A program made the translations under genes and the position numbers. Shown here piece after piece: positions 43,410-52,563 of a stretch of 64,000 nucleotides of DNA. Under the pieces are notes generated by a model. The model ran no database searches. It worked only from the letters and a program-made list of their open reading frames with translations, and was not told where the DNA came from. Each line of letters opens with the position of its first letter. The stretch's first letter is position 1. Source of the DNA: Arundinibacter roseus (lineage in GTDB: Bacteria > Bacteroidota > Bacteroidia > Cytophagales > Spirosomataceae); NCBI RefSeq assembly GCF_004348825.1, contig NZ_SMJU01000007.1:186001-250000 (forward strand). Reading direction: 5' to 3'.

Positions 43410-44603
43410 TTGGAAACCAGTAAAGTTCAACTTCTTCCCAAATTATTTCTACAAAAAGGTCGTGAAGAAGCTATAAAAAGATTGCATCCGTGGGTTTTTT
43501 CCGGAGCAATAGCCCGGCAGGAAGGTACCCTGGAAGATGGCGATTTGGTAGAAGTCGTATCGAATCGTGGAGAATTTCTGGCCCGCGGGCATTATCACGA
43601 TGGCAGCATCAAAATCCGAATTCTGACTTTTGAACCCGAAGAAATTGACATCAATTTCTGGATCAACCGTCTTAAAAATGCCTATCAGGCACGCCTTGAT
43701 TTGGGCCTAACTGACACTACCTGTTTCAGACTTGTGCACGGCGAAGGCGACGGCCTTCCCGGTCTCATCATTGACATGTATGGTTCGGTGGCTGTTGTGC
43801 AGGCACATACCGTAGGCATGCACCGCAGTCTGACACCTATTTCGGAGGCTTTGCAACAATTACTTGGCTCGGAACTTACTGCTGTTTACAGCAAAAGCAG
43901 AGATACGCTTCCCGGACAATATGCTGCTACAACTACCAATAACTACTTGTTTGGAGAAAGTACCGGTACTCATGAGGTCACAGAAAATGGCCGCACGTTT
44001 GCCATTGATTGGGAACATGGACAAAAGACAGGTTTTTTTCTTGATCAGCGTGAAAACAGAGCACTGTTGGCTCGTTATTCAGCGGGTAAGACAGTCTTAA
44101 ATGCCTTTTGCTATTCGGGCGGTTTTTCTGTGTATGCACTGAGTGCAGGTGCACAAGAGGTTGTTTCAATTGATGTTTCTGGAAAAGCAACCTTGCTTTG
44201 TGATACAAATGTGGCGCTGAATGGTTTCTCAGAAAATCATACCTCCCTAACCGAAGACGTGATGAAATGGCTGAAAACCAGCCCGGATACTTACGACATT
44301 GTAGTGCTTGACCCACCTGCTTTTGCAAAAAGTCTTTCGGCCAGGCATCGGGCAGTGCAGGGCTATAAACGCCTGAATGCGGAGGGCATTGCAAAGGTAA
44401 AACCGGGAGGCCTGCTCTTCACTTTTTCATGTTCTCAGGTTGTAGATAGAGAACTGTTTTACAACACCGTTGTAGCTGCCTGTATGGAAGTTGGACGTAA
44501 AGCCCGAGTGTTACATCAACTGACGCAGGGGCCGGATCACCCCGTCAACGTTTTTCATCCCGAGGGAAGCTACCTGAAAGGGTTGGTCTTACGAATTGAT
44601 TAA
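43410..44603 (+). CDS. Class I SAM-dependent rRNA methyltransferase (RlmI/RlmL-K-like, PUA domain)
   Basis: A 397-residue protein with an N-terminal PUA domain (LHPWVFSGAIARQEG, GDLVEVVSNRGEFLARGHY), an RNA-binding linker and a C-terminal methyltransferase domain (KTVLNAFCYSGGFSVYAL, DIVVLDPPAFAKS). The FCYSGGFSVYA and DPPAFAKS motifs match RlmI, which makes m5C1962 in 23S rRNA. The start is TTG at 43410; no ATG lies near the conserved N-terminus. A 62-codon gene begins 11 bp later. Confidence 0.88.
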   Translation: METSKVQLLPKLFLQKGREEAIKRLHPWVFSGAIARQEGTLEDGDLVEVVSNRGEFLARGHYHDGSIKIRILTFEPEEIDINFWINRLKNAYQARLDLGLTDTTCFRLVHGEGDGLPGLIIDMYGSVAVVQAHTVGMHRSLTPISEALQQLLGSELTAVYSKSRDTLPGQYAATTTNNYLFGESTGTHEVTENGRTFAIDWEHGQKTGFFLDQRENRALLARYSAGKTVLNAFCYSGGFSVYALSAGAQEVVSIDVSGKATLLCDTNVALNGFSENHTSLTEDVMKWLKTSPDTYDIVVLDPPAFAKSLSARHRAVQGYKRLNAEGIAKVKPGGLLFTFSCSQVVDRELFYNTVVAACMEVGRKARVLHQLTQGPDHPVNVFHPEGSYLKGLVLRID

Positions 44604-44614
44604 TCTACTTGAAA

Positions 44615-44803
44615 ATGAGTGATTTCGAAGAATATCTTTTTTCAAAAAAGATTGATGCAGAAAAATTTAAAGCCTCAGAAAGCGACCGGTTTTATGAATG
44701 GAACACTTTGTTTCAGCAGCTGCACCCGGAAAGTTTTACGGCACAGAAAAAATTCCTGATCAACGATGTCAGGCGTAGATATTTGCTGCAAGTTCCGAAG
44801 TAA
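44615..44803 (+). CDS. Small conserved-looking protein downstream of the rRNA methyltransferase
   Basis: A 62-residue, charged cytosolic protein (MSDFEEYLFSKKIDAEKF...HPESFTAQKKFLIN...) with no known domain. It starts 11 bp after the methyltransferase stop, which implies one transcript. The TTG at 44609 is two codons upstream, but the ATG at 44615 is preferred. I recall similar short proteins in related genomes but cannot check this. Function unknown. Confidence 0.6.
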   Translation: MSDFEEYLFSKKIDAEKFKASESDRFYEWNTLFQQLHPESFTAQKKFLINDVRRRYLLQVPK

Positions 44804-44808
44804 GATGC

Positions 44809-44922
44809 TTAATTTTTTTGAAAAAAGGCGGTAAAGGGCATCAAAAAAGCCATTAAAAGGCAGGTTACGATAAATGCTCCCATCCAAACCATTCCCATAG
44901 CACATCGAGCTAATAGTGTCAT
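44809..44922 (-). CDS. Possible 37-residue membrane microprotein
   Basis: An ATG at 44920-44922 opens a minus-strand frame of 37 codons (MTLLARCAMGMVWMGAFIVTCLL...FFQKN) ending in TAA at 44809. It is one membrane-spanning helix rich in Met and Phe with a short charged tail. There is no clear promoter, and it lies antisense within what would be the 3' region of the plus-strand pair. Real but unproved, or chance. Confidence 0.35.
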   Translation of the reverse strand: MTLLARCAMGMVWMGAFIVTCLLMAFLMPFTAFFQKN

Positions 44923-45010
44923 ATTTTAGTGTGTTATTTGGTGAATTTCTTTTGTTGTTTTAAGTAAGACTATAAAACAAGCCAAAAAGTTGTAACAAAC
45001 GTATATTTTT

Positions 45011-45053
45011 TTGCAGTTGCCCTTTAAACAAAAGGCAACTGCAATTTTTTTTT
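45011..45053 (+). terminator. Terminator for the plus-strand methyltransferase pair
   Basis: TTGCAGTTGCC/GGCAACTGCAA is an 11-bp perfect stem with a 12-nt loop, followed by nine T on the plus strand only. It sits 207 bp after the last plus-strand stop and just before the convergent trpB2 stop. Confidence 0.75.
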
Positions 45054-45059
45054 ACTATT

Positions 45060-46427
45060 TCAGCCAATTGTAGGTGTATCTAATTGGGCTAATGAATCCA
45101 GAATCTCTTCCTGGGTTACTTCATGTTCTACCAGATTTCCGGCTAGATACTGTTCGTAAGAAGTCATATCAAAATGGCCGTGCCCACACAAATTGAAAAG
45201 AATCACCTTTTCTTTCCCTTCGGCTTTGGCTTGCTCTGCTTCCCGAATCACCTGCGCAATTGCATGCGTTGCTTCCGGTGCCGGAATGATACCTTCGGTT
45301 CGGGCAAAAAGGAGACCTGCCTCAAAACACTCCAACTGTTTAATTGAATAAGCTTCAATTTGTTTGTCATTCAACAGCTGACTCACGATGGCACCCGCAC
45401 CATGATACCGCAAACCACCCGCATGAATAGGTGCAGGAACAAAATTGTGCCCAAGCGTATACATGGGTAAAAGCGGTGTCATTCCTACCGAATCGCCCAA
45501 ATCATATCGGAATACACCGCGTGTGAGTTTGGGGCAGGACGCAGGTTCAACGGCTACGCAACGGGTTTGATGCGTACCTTCCAGATTTTTACGCAAAAAT
45601 GGAAACGCAATCCCCGCAAAGTTGGAACCGCCGCCAAAAGGTGCTATCACCACGTCCGGATAATCGCCCGCTTTTTCCATTTGCAACAACGCCTCTTCTC
45701 CAATGATCGTTTGGTGCATCAGTACGTGGTTGAGTACCGAACCAAGGGCATATTTGGTCGACTCGTCGGTCAGAGCCATTTCGACGGCTTCGGAAATCGC
45801 AATGCCCAGACTACCGGGAGAATTTGGATCTTCGGCCAGAATTTTGCGTCCGGCTTCGGTACGCATGGAAGGCGATGGGAACACATTTCCGCCCCAGGTA
45901 TTCATCATAATTTTGCGGTAAGGTTTGCCTTCGTAGCTTACCTTTACCATGTAAACATCGCATTCAATGTCAAATAATCCACAGGCAAAACTTAACGCAG
46001 AGCCCCATTGACCGGCACCCGTTTCGGTCGTAATACGTTTGACACCTTCCATTTTGTTGTAGTACACCTGCGGCACAGCAGTATTAGGTTTGTGCGAGCC
46101 GGCCGGGCTCACGCCTTCGTATTTGTAGTAGATCTTGGCAGGCGTATCCAGTGCTTTTTCCAGTCCCGTAGCGCGAAACATCGGAGTTGGGCGCCATATT
46201 TTATAAATCTCCCGAACCTCCTCCGGAATTTCCACGTATTTTTCGGTGCTCACTTCCTGCTTAATGAGCTCCATTGGAAACAATGGCATGAGCATTTCCG
46301 GGCCTATCGGCTCTTTGGTTCCGGGATGTAACGGAGGAAGCGGCTTAGTGGTCATGTCGGCCACAATGTTGTACCAATGCGTCGGGATTTGATCCTCAGA
46401 TAGTGTAATTTTCTTTGAAATTGACAT
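45060..46427 (-). CDS. Tryptophan synthase beta chain-like protein (TrpB2)
   Basis: A 455-residue PLP enzyme with the cofactor-binding lysine in GSHKPNTA, the [11 protein letters not shown] loop and the phosphate-binding GGGSNFAG. The longer N-terminus and the GRP/WRPTPMF pattern place it in the TrpB2 branch rather than standard TrpB. TrpB2 enzymes make tryptophan from serine and free indole, often without TrpA. No other trp genes are near, so it may salvage indole. Confidence 0.9.
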   Translation of the reverse strand: MSISKKITLSEDQIPTHWYNIVADMTTKPLPPLHPGTKEPIGPEMLMPLFPMELIKQEVSTEKYVEIPEEVREIYKIWRPTPMFRATGLEKALDTPAKIYYKYEGVSPAGSHKPNTAVPQVYYNKMEGVKRITTETGAGQWGSALSFACGLFDIECDVYMVKVSYEGKPYRKIMMNTWGGNVFPSPSMRTEAGRKILAEDPNSPGSLGIAISEAVEMALTDESTKYALGSVLNHVLMHQTIIGEEALLQMEKAGDYPDVVIAPFGGGSNFAGIAFPFLRKNLEGTHQTRCVAVEPASCPKLTRGVFRYDLGDSVGMTPLLPMYTLGHNFVPAPIHAGGLRYHGAGAIVSQLLNDKQIEAYSIKQLECFEAGLLFARTEGIIPAPEATHAIAQVIREAEQAKAEGKEKVILFNLCGHGHFDMTSYEQYLAGNLVEHEVTQEEILDSLAQLDTPTIG

Positions 46428-46594
46428 GTAATTAATTAAAATTAGGGTTTAATAGGACCTGTTTAGTTTAGCGTAAATTCAAGATTTAATTTTAATATAA
46501 TCAGTTATTCAACAAATGCTTTATACTGAATTCTCTACTCATGTAGCTGAAACTTACATTCATTTTCTTCCATTCTTCTGAGCATTTCCACCGC

Positions 46595-46963
46595 ATGAGT
46601 ACACCTTTTGCCTATTTTGACAAGCACCCAGCTCCTATCCGTGCGGTCCTTTATCGATTGCATGCACTAGTAGAAAACTCTGCCAATGGAATTTCCTTTA
46701 GGCTCGCATGGGGGCAGCCATTTTACTACTACAAAGGATCATGGTTTTGTTTTATTTCGTTTGTAAAAAAATGGAATTGCGTAGAATTGGGCTTTACCCG
46801 TGGGCATTTGCTCGACGACCCTGACGGAGTCTTGCTGAATAGAAATCGCAAAATGATTCGTTCCCTGTCTTTTCAGGATTTGGAAGATCTGAAAAGACAA
46901 GAAGAAGTAGTTTTAGAAATGATTCAACGGGCATTAATGATTCAGGAATCCAATCAGAATTAA
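46595..46963 (+). CDS. DUF1801 (YdhG-like) protein
   Basis: A 122-residue soluble protein with the DUF1801 fold signatures: APIRAVLYRLHALV, FRLAWGQPFYYYKGSWFCFISF and VELGFTRG. The family has an iron-chaperone-like (frataxin-similar) fold; its function is not established. Its last 4 bp overlap the end of the convergent AddB-like gene. Confidence 0.8.
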   Translation: MSTPFAYFDKHPAPIRAVLYRLHALVENSANGISFRLAWGQPFYYYKGSWFCFISFVKKWNCVELGFTRGHLLDDPDGVLLNRNRKMIRSLSFQDLEDLKRQEEVVLEMIQRALMIQESNQN

Positions 46964-49869
46964 CGGGCACAAATACCTTTAAAGTCACAATACTGACACA
47001 TAGAGCGGTCGGTCGTTTGGGTGAATTTCGATTCTGGATTGAGAAGTTCGGCAACAATTTCCTGAATCAGCTTTTCTGATTCGGCAATAAATTGCGCTGC
47101 ATTCGGGCTGTCTGTAATTTCCAATTGGTTCTCAAAAGTCTTTGTTGGATTTCTAAACGAATAAAAACCCGCCTGAACCTGCACATTGGCGGAGCGGTAG
47201 GTTTGTTCACCCAAAACCAATCCTTCTGGTTGCTCCAATGCTTTGTATACCAAATACTTATACAACCAAAGCTGCCTTGCATAGCCCGCTTTGAGCGCCG
47301 GATCAAGGCGTAGCTTTTCTATTCTGTCCTGAATAGTGTTCTTTTTTTCCGCTGCTAATTCCACGCTCCCCGTTTTATAATCCATTACAAACAGCGTTTG
47401 AGAATTATCTTGCTCCACACGGTCAATTTTTCCGCCCAACAGAAGTTGCACCGATTGGCCATGAACTGACATATGCAGCGTTGTCTGGATTTTCTTCTCT
47501 GCGGCTAACACCTTCCGGCGATCAGGATTTTCTATCTGGAATTTTAAGAAAGCCAGAATCTGCTGTTCTCCAATCTGATAATACACCCGGTTCAGGCCCA
47601 TATCAGTTACGTAACCGGTAAACAAGGCGTCAAATTCCTCCCGCAAAACCGCTTTAATCTGCTCGTCGGTTGGATCCTTTCCCAGGAGAAAGTAGTCCTG
47701 ATCCAGGGTTTCAAGCGCTGCGTGCAGCCACGTTCCGATTTTATCCATTCCCAGCTCCTCCTCGATCTCTTCTTTGTCTTCCACACCAACAATCCGACTG
47801 AGGTAAAACTTCATGGAGCAGCGAATAAAGTCGTTGATGTGGGTGGGATAAAGCCCTTTTTCGGCCAAATAAGTACGGATTCGGGCCAGCATTGCGTCAT
47901 CTTTTGGAACTTCCTGCGCAAGGGGTTCAAACGCCTGCTCGTCAAACGCAACCACCCGATTGTGGATTTTAAATGCCGGATTATAGGCCGTCAATTCATA
48001 TTCCAGTTGTTGAATAAAGCGGCTTTTCTCGCCCCCACCCATGGCATCCGTTGTATTTACGTACATCAAATGAACCTCGGAAGCCCGCTGCAACAGGCGG
48101 TAAAAATGGTAAGACATGACGGCCTCCTGATGCAAATGCGTAGGCAGGCCGGACTCCTTGGCAATGTCAAACGGAATCAAAGAATTTTGCCGCTTAGCCT
48201 GCGGCAACGTGCCTTCGTTTAGCGATATAATAATTACCCGGCTAAAATCCAGAGCGCGGGTTTCCAGCATCCCCAGGATTTGCAAAGCGCTCACAGGCTC
48301 TCCGCTAAACGGAATTTTTGTCGTTCTGATCAGGTCAAACAAAAAGGAACGCAGAGTACGAAGTGTGAGCGGTTCAGGTCGATTGGCTACGGTTTGTTCA
48401 AATTGTTTCAGTAAGGTAAAGAAGAGGTATAAATATTCCGTTTCCAGGGCATTCTTATAATCTTTATACACATCTCTCAGTAAATCAATCAGTTGATACA
48501 TCGATTGAATTACCTGCCTCGAATCATTTTTGTCCCAACGGGTAAACAAAACTTCAAACAACCTGTGACTTTCGCCAATCGTCAGAAGCTCGTGAGTACT
48601 TAGAAAAACCCGGTTATTTTGATTGATTTCCCGCAATGTTTTCTGAACTATTGTGGGTTCATCAGCCGCCAAAGGGCGCAGAACTACCTGCTCATAATGT
48701 CGGATAAAGGGATGATTCAGTACTTTACTGATGGTTTTATGATTGAATTTTGGAATTTTCAGCGTCCGTCCATCCTTCGTTCGAAACTCGGCGACCTGCT
48801 GCTGCAATTCAAAAATGCTGTCTACCAGCGTATACAACATAGAATTACGCAACGATAAGCCCATCGTAATGTTAAAATCCTTAATGCGATCATCCAGCGA
48901 ATACAGCATCGGTAAAAGCAGATTCTCGTCGGCCAGCACTATGGCAGTTGGTACAGGATGTTCGGGGTCATCAGTCAACAAAAGTTGTGTGTAGAGCTCG
49001 CCAGCTACCTTGGTTTGAAGTGTGGCATTTGGCACGCCATACACATAGACATCCTTAGACGTCGAAAGCAGATGATCCTGCGTCCAGTTCCAGGGGCCAA
49101 AGGTGAGATCTTTCTTGTATTTTCGAAGGCTGATTCCTGCTTCTACTTCCTGATTTACAGACATATAGTAGGCATCTGTATCCCACAGCGTTTCGGCTCT
49201 TCCCGCTTTTCTAAGCGCCTGAATCAACACTTTTTCTGCTTCCGTAAAAGCATTAAAACCTATAAAATAAACTTTTGAAAAAGCTACATGATCAAGTAAG
49301 GTAGGAATATCATAGCTTGCTACGTGCCGATAGGCCATACCCCGATACGCCTTACCCTGCCCCAAAAGGCGCTCCCGAAACAAATGATATACGGTATTGA
49401 TGGATTCAAAAAGGGCAAAATAGGGTTTGGCACCACCATTTTGCGGCAGCGACCGTCCGGCAGGCAGGCTTGCTTCCCAGCGTTCTACGGCTTTGGCCTC
49501 GGTCAGGTAGTCAAACAAATAGTTGGTATCGACCAGGTACTGATCGATGCGATCGAGGTCACTCATCAGGACCGACGCCCAGCCCATGAAGCGGTCAAAC
49601 TGAATGTTGGGATCAACGGTTTTGAAGGTTTCAAAAAGCTCAAAAAGCAGGCTCACAGAATCGGCTATTTCCAACGTACTGAGCTCAGAAATGAAATCTT
49701 CAATGGCTACAATATGCGGACAAATGACGGGTTTCAGCGTAGCATTCGCGAGTTCATCTTTTAGAAAAAAAGCCGCACGGCGGGTAGGCACCACCAACGC
49801 CAATTGTTCCAGATCAGACTCATGATTTTCCAGCAAATAATTCGCAACTTCACTCAAAAAAGACTTCAT
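46960..49869 (-). CDS. AddB-like PD-(D/E)XK nuclease/helicase-fold protein
   Basis: A 969-residue protein. It opens with a helicase-like segment (LALVVPTRRAAFFLKDEL) that resembles Walker A only loosely, as in AddB. The C-terminal PD-(D/E)XK nuclease domain contains VMDYKTGSVEL. Four cysteines (FIRCSMKFYL plus CQYCDFKGIC at the end) form the AddB-type iron-sulfur site. With AddA it would process double-strand breaks for RecA loading. No addA is in this window; it could lie elsewhere. Confidence 0.83.
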   Translation of the reverse strand: MKSFLSEVANYLLENHESDLEQLALVVPTRRAAFFLKDELANATLKPVICPHIVAIEDFISELSTLEIADSVSLLFELFETFKTVDPNIQFDRFMGWASVLMSDLDRIDQYLVDTNYLFDYLTEAKAVERWEASLPAGRSLPQNGGAKPYFALFESINTVYHLFRERLLGQGKAYRGMAYRHVASYDIPTLLDHVAFSKVYFIGFNAFTEAEKVLIQALRKAGRAETLWDTDAYYMSVNQEVEAGISLRKYKKDLTFGPWNWTQDHLLSTSKDVYVYGVPNATLQTKVAGELYTQLLLTDDPEHPVPTAIVLADENLLLPMLYSLDDRIKDFNITMGLSLRNSMLYTLVDSIFELQQQVAEFRTKDGRTLKIPKFNHKTISKVLNHPFIRHYEQVVLRPLAADEPTIVQKTLREINQNNRVFLSTHELLTIGESHRLFEVLFTRWDKNDSRQVIQSMYQLIDLLRDVYKDYKNALETEYLYLFFTLLKQFEQTVANRPEPLTLRTLRSFLFDLIRTTKIPFSGEPVSALQILGMLETRALDFSRVIIISLNEGTLPQAKRQNSLIPFDIAKESGLPTHLHQEAVMSYHFYRLLQRASEVHLMYVNTTDAMGGGEKSRFIQQLEYELTAYNPAFKIHNRVVAFDEQAFEPLAQEVPKDDAMLARIRTYLAEKGLYPTHINDFIRCSMKFYLSRIVGVEDKEEIEEELGMDKIGTWLHAALETLDQDYFLLGKDPTDEQIKAVLREEFDALFTGYVTDMGLNRVYYQIGEQQILAFLKFQIENPDRRKVLAAEKKIQTTLHMSVHGQSVQLLLGGKIDRVEQDNSQTLFVMDYKTGSVELAAEKKNTIQDRIEKLRLDPALKAGYARQLWLYKYLVYKALEQPEGLVLGEQTYRSANVQVQAGFYSFRNPTKTFENQLEITDSPNAAQFIAESEKLIQEIVAELLNPESKFTQTTDRSMCQYCDFKGICAR

Positions 49870-49923
49870 AGATAGGGTTTTAGTATAAAAAATAATGGAT
49901 GGATATTTTTGTTAAATGAAAGA

Positions 49924-50520
49924 TTAGCCATGCATGCGATCGCCTCTGAGTTCAAGATTCTGCATGATTCGGGCTTCTGCTTCGAGTAGTTCCTTCCAGC
50001 GCCTGCGTACTTTTTCGGCGGAAATATATTCTTCGGCAAGATCCAGAAAAGCCCGGTAATGTCCGGCTTCTGAAATCATTAATTCCCGATAAAATTTTTG
50101 CAGACCTTCATCTTCCAGTTGCTCTGAGAGCAGCTTAAATCGCTCACAACTGCGAGCTTCTATCAGCGCACAAACCAGCAAACGATCCAGAAAAACTTCT
50201 TCGGTATTTCCTTTTTTGAACAAAACTTCCTGCAACTGCCGCACGTATTCATCTTTACGTTGACGGCCCAGCGGGATATTTCTTTTTTTTAATTCTTTCA
50301 AAACCCGCTGAAAATGACCCCATTCTTCACTCACAATCGGTGTTAAAACTTCTACCAGCTTTGTTTTTTCGGGGAAATGAACAATCAGAGAAATACAAGA
50401 GGAGGCGGCTTTTTGCTCACAGTAGGCATGGTCAATGAGCACTTCGCTGAGCTTCATCCCCGCAATATCGACCCATCGCGGATCCGTAGAGAGGGTCAGA
50501 CCTAAGGTTGTCAGTGTCAT
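49924..50520 (-). CDS. miaE: tRNA-(ms2io6A37) hydroxylase
   Basis: A 198-residue ferritin-like di-iron enzyme that hydroxylates the isopentenyl group of ms2i6A37 in tRNA. Iron ligands are visible as E-x6-H type helices: DHAYCEQKAA, SEEWGHFQRVL, LIEARSCERFKLL and SEAGHYRAFLDLA. It needs oxygen, so the host is aerobic or microaerobic. It lies between the AddB-like and porin genes on the same strand. Confidence 0.93.
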   Translation of the reverse strand: MTLTTLGLTLSTDPRWVDIAGMKLSEVLIDHAYCEQKAASSCISLIVHFPEKTKLVEVLTPIVSEEWGHFQRVLKELKKRNIPLGRQRKDEYVRQLQEVLFKKGNTEEVFLDRLLVCALIEARSCERFKLLSEQLEDEGLQKFYRELMISEAGHYRAFLDLAEEYISAEKVRRRWKELLEAEARIMQNLELRGDRMHG

Positions 50521-50555
50521 TTTTTGAAGGATTTTATTTTTCTAAAAAAGGAAAT

Positions 50556-52541
50556 TTAATCAAACAACGGCCAGTACAAGCCAAAACTAAATGTTCGCTG
50601 CAAACCCAAATAGCGGGGCGTGGTGTAGTAACCGGCCACTCCAAAACCTTCATTGATGTGCGACATTTTCAGGAGCAGGCGCACCCGGTTGATGCGCAAA
50701 CTGGCAAAGGCATCGGCAATCAGGTAGCGATCTACCACAAAATCGTTTTGTAAAAAAAACTGCTGAGTTAAAGGCATGTAGGCATCCGCCAAATAGGACG
50801 ACCGATAATGCGCCGCCAACCCCAGCTGAATGTAAAGAACTTTGGCATAAATAAGATCATAACTTAACTCCGCCGATACAAACAAAGCGGGAATACGAAT
50901 GACGTCCGAGTTGGAATTTACGGTGTAAAAGCCCTGTCCGCTTGCATTAAACTTCTTCTTCTGCCAGCTTATTCGGGCACCAATGCGAAGTAAACTAAAT
51001 GATCCATTAAACTGTCGGGCTACGGCGGCGGTATCGTAATACACATAACGACTTACCAGGTGATATTGCATTTCGGGTACAAAAGAGAGGTCTTTTACTT
51101 TGACTGGCAAAGCCCCAAAAATTGTATTGGCTCCGGTGAGTTTAAAATCGTTATCCCAGCGCAGATGATTGCTGATGTACCGCTGCATCAGCAGATCAGG
51201 CGTCCAGAAAGAGGTTTGATACCCTGCCCGGAACCATCGGGTAGAGAGCTCTCCCCGAAGCATGAAGTCACGACCGAGCAGGTGCTCGCCTTCGGCCGTA
51301 ATATGCTGTGAAGAATCTTTCAGGTAGTAACTAAGCCACAAGCCCACAATGTTTTCAAAACGCGCATTGGAATAGGTGGTCCGCGTGGTGTCTGAGTTAT
51401 TATAAATACTGTTTATGCTGTAAATCCGGGGACGATACCAGGCCCGATAATTAAAACCTGAAAATGTTCCTTTGATACCTAATTTGGTATCAATCAGTCG
51501 GTAATAAATATCCTGACGAGTAGAATCTGAGCCGAACAGCGTGTCGGGATATACGCGATTTTGAAAACCCTGTGCGGGATTATTATCTACGTATCGATCT
51601 TTTACAAATGAAATTCCTCCTTGCTGAAATAGCTGAAAGCCATTGGCTAACCGATACTGCTGATACACATGATATACATGCCGTCGCTCCCACGAACGAG
51701 CCAGGTCGCTGAGCCGGGCCTGACCATCGTAAATGAACAATTTCTGCCCCGTATCAACCGTATCCTGCACATTCAACAAGCCTCCTTGTTCTTTTACGTC
51801 ATGGTTCAGGTGCCGATAGTGCCCCAAAATACTGTACTTTTTGTTGGGTGAGGTGTAGCTGCCATGAAAAAGAAAATTCCAGTTTTGGGCCAGATTTGCC
51901 TCTGAACCCAGCGTGCTGAATGTTCCATACTGTTTGTTGGAGGTAAATCGCTGCAAACGAAATCCAAGATTAAGCTTTGAATTTATATTTTGATTAAAGC
52001 CAAAACGAAGGATATTCCGACCGCGACCGCCGGAAAAAAATGTCATTTCGGTTAACGGCGACTTGGTATCATAGTAGCGTACTTCGTCTTGCTGTATGGC
52101 ATAAGGATCGTAGGCCCGAAACCCCAACTGCGCCCCCACTTGCGTTCGTGGTTGAAAGAACGTCTGACGCGTTGCCGTGCCCAAATTCCCCAAATCGACA
52201 AGGTGATTCCAGCTGCGATCAACAAAATTCCAGCGATGCACGCCTGTGAGGGAAGTATCGAGGCGATAGCGTAACGAATCGCGATTATTTAAAATATCGT
52301 CTTCATAAAAATGAAGTGCGGTAGACGGACCGTACAAATTTTGCGTGCTGTCGTCCAGAATTGCGCCACCACCCTGACTTCCGCCCTGACTGCCGCCTAT
52401 TCCTCCACCTGATTGGCCGCCTTGGGTTGGAATTCCCCGCGGCAAATTAATTCCGCCGGGGCGAATCTGCGCAATAGCGACCGATCCTGTACCGACCAGT
52501 ACAAGCAAAAAAAATGTTCGTAAAATGGATTGTTTTTTCAT
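50556..52541 (-). CDS. Putative outer-membrane porin (putative_porin family)
   Basis: A 661-residue protein with a signal peptide (cleavage near AIAQ), a Gly/Ser/Gln-rich linker (residues about 28-60, repeats of GGSQGG) and a long beta-barrel region. The barrel is rich in aromatic, alternating strands (LNLGFRLQRFTSNKQYG, FLFHGSYTSPNKKYSILGHY) and ends FSFGLYWPLFD, a C-terminal aromatic. It matches the putative_porin family of Bacteroidota; substrates are unknown. It follows lpxK with a 22-bp gap, so it may be in its operon. Confidence 0.82.
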   Translation of the reverse strand: MKKQSILRTFFLLVLVGTGSVAIAQIRPGGINLPRGIPTQGGQSGGGIGGSQGGSQGGGAILDDSTQNLYGPSTALHFYEDDILNNRDSLRYRLDTSLTGVHRWNFVDRSWNHLVDLGNLGTATRQTFFQPRTQVGAQLGFRAYDPYAIQQDEVRYYDTKSPLTEMTFFSGGRGRNILRFGFNQNINSKLNLGFRLQRFTSNKQYGTFSTLGSEANLAQNWNFLFHGSYTSPNKKYSILGHYRHLNHDVKEQGGLLNVQDTVDTGQKLFIYDGQARLSDLARSWERRHVYHVYQQYRLANGFQLFQQGGISFVKDRYVDNNPAQGFQNRVYPDTLFGSDSTRQDIYYRLIDTKLGIKGTFSGFNYRAWYRPRIYSINSIYNNSDTTRTTYSNARFENIVGLWLSYYLKDSSQHITAEGEHLLGRDFMLRGELSTRWFRAGYQTSFWTPDLLMQRYISNHLRWDNDFKLTGANTIFGALPVKVKDLSFVPEMQYHLVSRYVYYDTAAVARQFNGSFSLLRIGARISWQKKKFNASGQGFYTVNSNSDVIRIPALFVSAELSYDLIYAKVLYIQLGLAAHYRSSYLADAYMPLTQQFFLQNDFVVDRYLIADAFASLRINRVRLLLKMSHINEGFGVAGYYTTPRYLGLQRTFSFGLYWPLFD

Positions 52542-52563
52542 TCTATTAGGTTGCCTCGCACGA

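Noticed and set aside
46428-46594. Intergenic space searched for tRNA or small RNA
   Set aside because: No T-loop consensus, cloverleaf pattern or terminator was found.
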